From Pedosphaera sp. (lineage in GTDB: Bacteria > Verrucomicrobiota > Verrucomicrobiia > Limisphaerales > UBA9464), in contig SIBK01000011.1 of the NCBI GenBank assembly GCA_009695205.1, positions 1 through 64,000 on the forward strand: a DNA stretch of 64,000 nt, in the 5' to 3' direction. How positions within the stretch are numbered: the stretch's first letter is position 1; every line of letters starts with the position of its first letter. The notes under the pieces are model-generated. The model was given only the letters and a program-made list of their open reading frames with translations, was not told the DNA's origin and made no database searches. Made by a program: the position numbers and the translations under genes. Below are positions 58,889-64,000 of this stretch, piece by piece.

Positions 58889-61721
58889 CAAAATTTTGTC
58901 CGAAATGCGGGACGCCCCGGCCCGTCGGCCGGCTCGACTAGCTGTGCCCGGCGTGTTTCTTCGCGGCGGCGGGCGAACGGACTGGGGCGCGTGACGAGGC
59001 ACGGTTGCACGTGCCCGGGTTCGTCGTTGGGGATGAACTGGCTCGGGGCCGGATGGGGATCGTCTATGCGGCAGAGCAGGTGGAGCCGCGCCGGCGGGTG
59101 GCGTTGAAGATCCTGCTGCCCCGGTGGGTGGAGAACAGCGGTGTGCGCGAGCGGTTCCGGCGCGAGGCGCAGGCGATGGCGGGCCTGGAGCATGAGGCGA
59201 TCTTGCCGGTGTATGCCGTTGGCGAGACGGACGGGCTGCCCTGGTTCACGATGAAACTCGCGACCGGCGGTTCGCTCGCCCAGCGCGGGCCGGAGTTCGC
59301 CTGTCAGTGGGCCAAGGTGGCGGAGCTCGTGGCGCGGCTGGCGGATGCCCTGGGCCATGCCCACGAACGCGGCGTGCTGCACCGCGACGAGCATCTGCCC
59401 GCCCTGCTGCGGCGCATGTCCGACGAGCCGCCGCGTCCGCTCGGCGACTTCACACCCGCGCCGCCTCGCGACCTCCGCGCGATCTGTGAGAAGGCGATGG
59501 CGCGCGAGCCGGAGCACCGCTATGCGACCGCCCGCGGATTGGCCGATGACCTCGGCCGGTTCCTTCGCGGTGAGCTGGTCCATGCGCGGGAAGGTGGCCC
59601 AACAGCACTGGTGGCGCGTTGGTGCCGTCGGCATCCGGCCGTGGCCTCGCTGCTCGCGCTCGTCTTTGTGCTGACCACCGCCCTGGCGGTCGGTTCCACG
59701 GTTGCGGCGATGACGATTCGGAGAGCGGAGCAGGTCGCCGTCGCCGCGCGCGATCGCGCGGAGGCCAGTCTCCGCCAGAGCCGGCTGGCCGAAGCCGAAG
59801 GACTGCGCCGAGCGCGGCAGCCGCGTTTCCGCCAGCAGGCCCTGGAGCGGGTGTTGTCTGCGGGCGCGCCGGGTGAGAGCGCGGAGATGCGGGTGGACCG
59901 CCGTTCGGAGGCCATCGCGGCGTTGGCTCTCCCCGCGATGCACCCCTGGCCGTTGCCCGTGGCGCCGCTTGGCTGCACCTTGGCGGCCATGGCGCAGGGC
60001 CACGGTTTCATCGCTTGGCACGTGACCCGCGGTGACGGTTGACGCGCGCGAGCGACGGCGCAGTCGTTTCCGCGACGCAGGTCCGCGAGATGCCCACACG
60101 GGTGAGCCGCAACGGACGCTGGCTCGCGGCGCAACTGGAGGACCCGGACCGTTGGCAGCTCTGGAATCTCACGGAATCGGCGGCGCGCTTGGAGGCGGAG
60201 TTGACGGGCGCGGCGGAGGACTTGAGCGACGACGGGACGCTCGTCACCTGCGCTTTCAGGGCCGCACCCGAAGAGATGGTGGCGGAGGTACGGGAGACCC
60301 TCGGCGGGCGGGTGCGCTTCCGACTCAAGTTCCCCAACGTCTCGTTGAAGATGCGGTTCAGCGGCGACGGCTCCCTGTGCGCGGTTGCGCCGAGCTCGTA
60401 TCTCAACGACACGACGTTCCCGTATTCCGTGCGCATCCATCGCTGCGCGGATGGCGCGGTGGAGCGCGAACTGTCCGCGGGCATGGCCAATTGCATCTGG
60501 GCCATGGCGTTCAGCCGTGACGGTGAACTCTTGGCTGCGGGTGAACGCGATGGTGCGACCGTCGTCTGGGAGGTGCGCACGGGCAATGCTCGCCACGCCC
60601 TCCGCGGAACCGGCGTGAACCTTTGGCAGGCGGCGTTTAGCGAAGACGGACGGTATCTGGCGACGGTCAGCGGACAGCCCGTGGCCCGCGGCGGTGAGGC
60701 GTGGCAGTCGGAGAACGTGCCTCTGCTATTTTGGTCCACTGCCGATCCGTGGGTGTTCGGTCCACTGCCTCAAGACGAACACGACACGCTGTTCACCCTG
60801 CGCCCCGGTGCCTTCTCGACGTTCGTCGCGCCGGATTCCCACGGAAGCGCGCTCGGGATCGCCATCGCGCCCGGCGGACGCTGGCTCGCTGTGGGCGATT
60901 CGCGGCACGCACGACTGTGGGATCTGCATTGCTCACCGCGACGCCAAGTGTTCGCCCCGGGCTTGTGGAATTCGTTCACCTTTTCGCCAGACGGGCATTG
61001 GCTCTACGGCGCGGGTGAACCGGGCGTTGTCCGCTGGCGAATGGCCGAGGACGGCTTGGTCGAGGACGCCCGGACCGAGCTGTTGCCGGCCGGTTGGCAC
61101 AATGCCGTCGCTCTCGACGGCTCGGGTCGACGACTCGCTGCGGAATCTGGCAGCTCCCGAGTGATCCGCGTTTTCTCAGTGCCCGAAAATCATGCTCCGA
61201 GCCACCGGGACTTCATCAGCGGTCAGACTTCGTGGGTCAGCATGAGTCCGGACGGAGGCCAACTGGCGGTGGCAAGTTGGGACGGATTGGAAGTCTGGCG
61301 CACGTCGGACGGGGGCAAGCTGATTTCGCAGCCGAAGCCCGCGCACTGGGTGTCGTTCAGCCCGGACGGGCGCTGGTTGCTCGTGGGCCGCGAGCGCTAC
61401 GAGATCTGGCGGACGAGCGACTGGAGTCTCGTGCGGACCCTCAACACCCGCGCGGTCGGCCCCCTGGAGTCCCGCGCCGCATTCACCGCCGATGGCCGTT
61501 GGCTCGCGACGGGCCACGGCTTCGGCAAGATCGGTCTCTGGTCGGTGCCGGCTTGGGAACGCTTCGCCGTGCTGGAGAGCCCCAACAACCAACCCGTCGG
61601 ACACTTTGCTTTCGACCGCGAAGGCGGCCGCCTTTTCAATGCCAGCACTGGGGGAGTGGTGGAGGTGTGGGATCTGCGGATGCTGGACCGCGAGCTGAAG
61701 AAGCTGGGCCTGGGGTGGTGA
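58886..61721 (+). pseudogene. Ser/Thr protein kinase-WD40 protein, disrupted; kinase core deleted
   Basis: MTKFCPKCGTPRPVGRLD*LCPACFF zinc ribbon; VALKILLP lysine; HERGVLHRD joined directly to EHLPALLRRMSDEPPRPL; TM segment; frameshift near 60038; WD40-like ORF 60039-61721. Confidence 0.83.
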
Positions 61722-61728
61722 CAAAGAA

Positions 61729-61757
61729 GGGGTCAGTCGCGGCTATTGTAGAATAAT
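61729..61757. repeat. Possible degenerate half-REP (ggggtcagtcgcggctattgtagaataat)
   Basis: Resembles the left end of the 46980/48237 elements. Confidence 0.3.
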
Positions 61758-61866
61758 CCGTTAACCTTCTGCCCGTCCCGGGTATTCCCATGCACGGCCC
61801 GTAAACTAAATTCCGTTAGGGCCAAACGCCCGACCGACAGGCCGCCGTTAAGCGACTTCGGCATGC

Positions 61867-62820
61867 CTAACTCTTCGGCTGATTGCTGCTCCGGTGGATC
61901 CAACGATATGCCTTCACCGAATTCCGCCAGAAGAACTTCTCCGCGATCGCCGGCCCCTTGGCATTAAAGTATTCGCGCACGACGGTCAGAGCCTCTCGAT
62001 AATGCCCCCAGCGGTCGCTGTGCGGCCAGTCACTGCCATAGACCACACGATCTTCGCCGAAGATGTCGAACAACTCATCCAAACGCGGCTTATAGAACTT
62101 CGTGTCCTTGGGAATCTCGCCATTCACCGTACGGAGCACGCCGGATACTTTCAGGTACACACCCGGACGCTTGGACAGGGCTCGAAGATCCTTCTCGATG
62201 GCTGAATTCAGGTCGAGCCTCGGCAGGTGGTCCAGCACCATGCGCAGGTTTGGAACGCGGTCTTTCAGTCGCAGAAGGTCCGCAATCAATTCTTGAGTGG
62301 GATTGGCGGAATCCAGCGTCATATTGGCGTCCGCCAGTCGCGTGGCGCCGTCAATGAATTTCGCATTCTGAGATTTCTGGTGAAAGTCGCGATCCCAGAT
62401 ATTTCCATAGCGGATCCCCAGAAACAGGGGATTCTTCCGGAACCTCTCGAGATGCTTCGGGAAGTCTGCGTGGTCTGGCTCCAAGTCGCCAATGGTGCCA
62501 ACCATTATGTCGTCCTTCGCCATTACATCGAGCACCCATTGATTGTCTTCCAGCCACGGGCTGCATTCGAGTTCAATGGCGCCGACGACGTTGAGTCCCT
62601 GGGTGACCTCGCGGAAGCGGGGCGGAAGGGCGGTCTTATACAGCACTTCTTCTTCCTTGGGCGGCCAAGGAATTCCCTGCGGACGGTTGATGTCGAACAG
62701 GTGAATATGGGTGTCGATGATCGGGATAGGCGCGGCTTCGGCTAGGGCTTCCGCAGTGGGGTGCATCAGAGTTGCTGCGGCAGTAGTGGTGGCTGCGTTG
62801 ATGAATGTTCTGCGGTTCAT
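61867..62820 (-). CDS. Amidohydrolase-2 family metal-dependent hydrolase with secretion signal
   Basis: MNRRTFINAATTTAAATLMHP; IPIIDTHIHLFD; VVYGSDWPHSDRWG. Confidence 0.92.
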   Translation of the reverse strand: MNRRTFINAATTTAAATLMHPTAEALAEAAPIPIIDTHIHLFDINRPQGIPWPPKEEEVLYKTALPPRFREVTQGLNVVGAIELECSPWLEDNQWVLDVMAKDDIMVGTIGDLEPDHADFPKHLERFRKNPLFLGIRYGNIWDRDFHQKSQNAKFIDGATRLADANMTLDSANPTQELIADLLRLKDRVPNLRMVLDHLPRLDLNSAIEKDLRALSKRPGVYLKVSGVLRTVNGEIPKDTKFYKPRLDELFDIFGEDRVVYGSDWPHSDRWGHYREALTVVREYFNAKGPAIAEKFFWRNSVKAYRWIHRSSNQPKS

Positions 62821-62935
62821 GGTAGGTTTAGAAGTTGATTGCCTGCCACTGTACCGCAATTCACTTGCCCGTCGAGCTCAACATGTATTAAAGAACTCTT
62901 TGCCCCTCGTCCACGGAGGCGTAGCTTTTCCGCTA

Positions 62936-64000
62936 ATGAATTCGTTATTCGGTGAGCTTCCACACGGGAAGCGCCACGGCTTTGCGCGACACGCGGTGAC
63001 GGTCGCGCTCGCAACATTGACGTTCGCTTGGCCCGCGGTTGCCCGCGCGGAGATTTCCCCCGACGCTCTCGCTTTTTTTGAATCGAAGGTCCGGCCGCTG
63101 CTCATCGAGCGTTGTTACGAATGTCATGCCGAGAAAAAGCAGAAGGGCGGTTTGCGGCTCGATTCGAAGGCAGGCTGGCAAAAGGGCGGCGACACCGGCC
63201 CCGCGCTGGCGCCGGGGAAACCGGACGAGAGCCTGATCATCCGAGCGGTGCGGCAGCGGGATCCTGACTTGCAAATGCCGCCGAAAACGAAGCTCACCGA
63301 AATCGAAATCGAAACGCTTGTTGCGTGGGTGAAAATGGGCGGCCCGGACCCGCGCGACGCAGCCGCAGCCAAGAGCGTTAAGAGAGTGTCTTTGGAGGAG
63401 GGCCGGAAACACTGGGCGTTTCAACCCATCGCCCAACCGCCCCCGCCGGCGGTTCAGAATTCCGAATGGCCGCGTGGCGTGATCGACCGTTTCATTCTGG
63501 CGCAGTTGGAGGCCAATCACCTGGAGCCCGTTGTGGATTCCGACCGTCATACGTGGCTGCGGCGGGCGACCTTCGATCTTACGGGCTTACCGCCGACTAC
63601 CGAGGAGATCGCGGCGTTTGTCGGCGATCCTTCCTCACTGGCGCAGGTGCGCGTGGTGAACCGTCTGCTCGCGTCGGTGGCGTTCGGGGAACGGTGGGCC
63701 CGGCATTGGTTGGACCTGGTAGGCTACGCCGACCAATTGGGCACGGTGAACGACGTGCCCGCGGTGCACGCATGGCGTTACCGCGACTATGTCATCCGCG
63801 CCTTGAACGCGGACAAACCCTTCGATCAGTTCATTCGCGAGCAGGTCGCCGGCGACCTCCTGCCTGCCGACAGTCCCGAGGCGCGGCAGGATGCGCTCAC
63901 GGCAACGGGCTTTCTTTTGCTCGGCGAGATTCACATCGTCACGAGCGATAAGATGCAGCTCCGCGCAGACATCGTGGATCACCAAATTCAGAAGGTCGGA
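62936..64000 (+). CDS. PSCyt1-PSCyt2(-PSD1) protein, truncated by window end
   Basis: Translated by eye: FESKVRPLLIERCYECHAEKKQKGGLRLDSKAGWQKGG (CxxCH), WLRRATFDLTGLPPTTEEI, FGERWARHWLDLVGYAD; not in the ORF track because it has no stop in the window. Confidence 0.92.
   Translation, partial: MNSLFGELPHGKRHGFARHAVTVALATLTFAWPAVARAEISPDALAFFESKVRPLLIERCYECHAEKKQKGGLRLDSKAGWQKGGDTGPALAPGKPDESLIIRAVRQRDPDLQMPPKTKLTEIEIETLVAWVKMGGPDPRDAAAAKSVKRVSLEEGRKHWAFQPIAQPPPPAVQNSEWPRGVIDRFILAQLEANHLEPVVDSDRHTWLRRATFDLTGLPPTTEEIAAFVGDPSSLAQVRVVNRLLASVAFGERWARHWLDLVGYADQLGTVNDVPAVHAWRYRDYVIRALNADKPFDQFIREQVAGDLLPADSPEARQDALTATGFLLLGEIHIVTSDKMQLRADIVDHQIQKVG

Noticed and set aside
60385-61756. Alternative-frame ORFs over the WD40 region
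   Set aside because: Arg/Pro/Ser-rich shadow translations of a high-GC gene.
1-64000. Stop-codon reassignment or readthrough explaining internal TAG/TGA
   Set aside because: Both TAG and TGA appear as internal stops, and also as normal termini of intact genes; frameshifts and deletions co-occur, so pseudogenisation is simpler.
1-64000. CRISPR array
   Set aside because: No regularly spaced direct repeats with unique spacers; repeats seen are pairs or tandem duplications.

Overview
Accessory-rich chromosomal window that looks like the PVC superphylum, probably Verrucomicrobia. The evidence is three planctomycete-type cytochrome c/PSD1 loci (two paired with DUF1501), a PVC-type CxxCH heme protein, ASPIC/FG-GAP proteins, and a sigma factor next to a kinase-WD40 gene. 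No rRNA, tRNA or CRISPR array was recognised. Intact genes include a class C-type serine hydrolase, a FAD oxidoreductase, a PQQ dehydrogenase, the Der GTPase, a DegT-type aminotransferase (3' frameshift), two DUF1501/PSD1 pairs, a HAD to MurK-MurQ gene run, a ceramidase-heme fusion, a DnaK paralog with glutaredoxin and AlkA, an SGNH hydrolase and a UvrD-like helicase. Two themes stand out. (1) Much of the accessory content is decaying. I could reconstruct broken genes by reading across ORF breaks: LamG/PA14, acyltransferase, cyclase-ATPase-TPR, ankyrin/RAYT, CHRD, sigma factor, kinase-WD40 and heparinase. Their lesions are in-frame stops, 1-2 nt indels and internal deletions, some at short microhomologies, and there are repeated 11-12 bp tandem duplications. 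Long core-like ORFs nearby are intact. (2) Two REPIN-like elements share near-identical inverted ends but have unrelated interiors. They bracket the SGNH hydrolase gene, and a RAYT transposase remnant lies in the same window. Candidates for new biology are the ceramidase/heme 1575-aa fusion next to a 1332-aa ASPIC protein, the 614-aa MurNAc kinase/etherase fusion, an unidentified 392-aa protein in a sugar-cluster remnant, and a heparinase gene with breaks at homopolymer or G-rich repeat tracts. All calls come from reading the sequence and recognising families. No searches were run.
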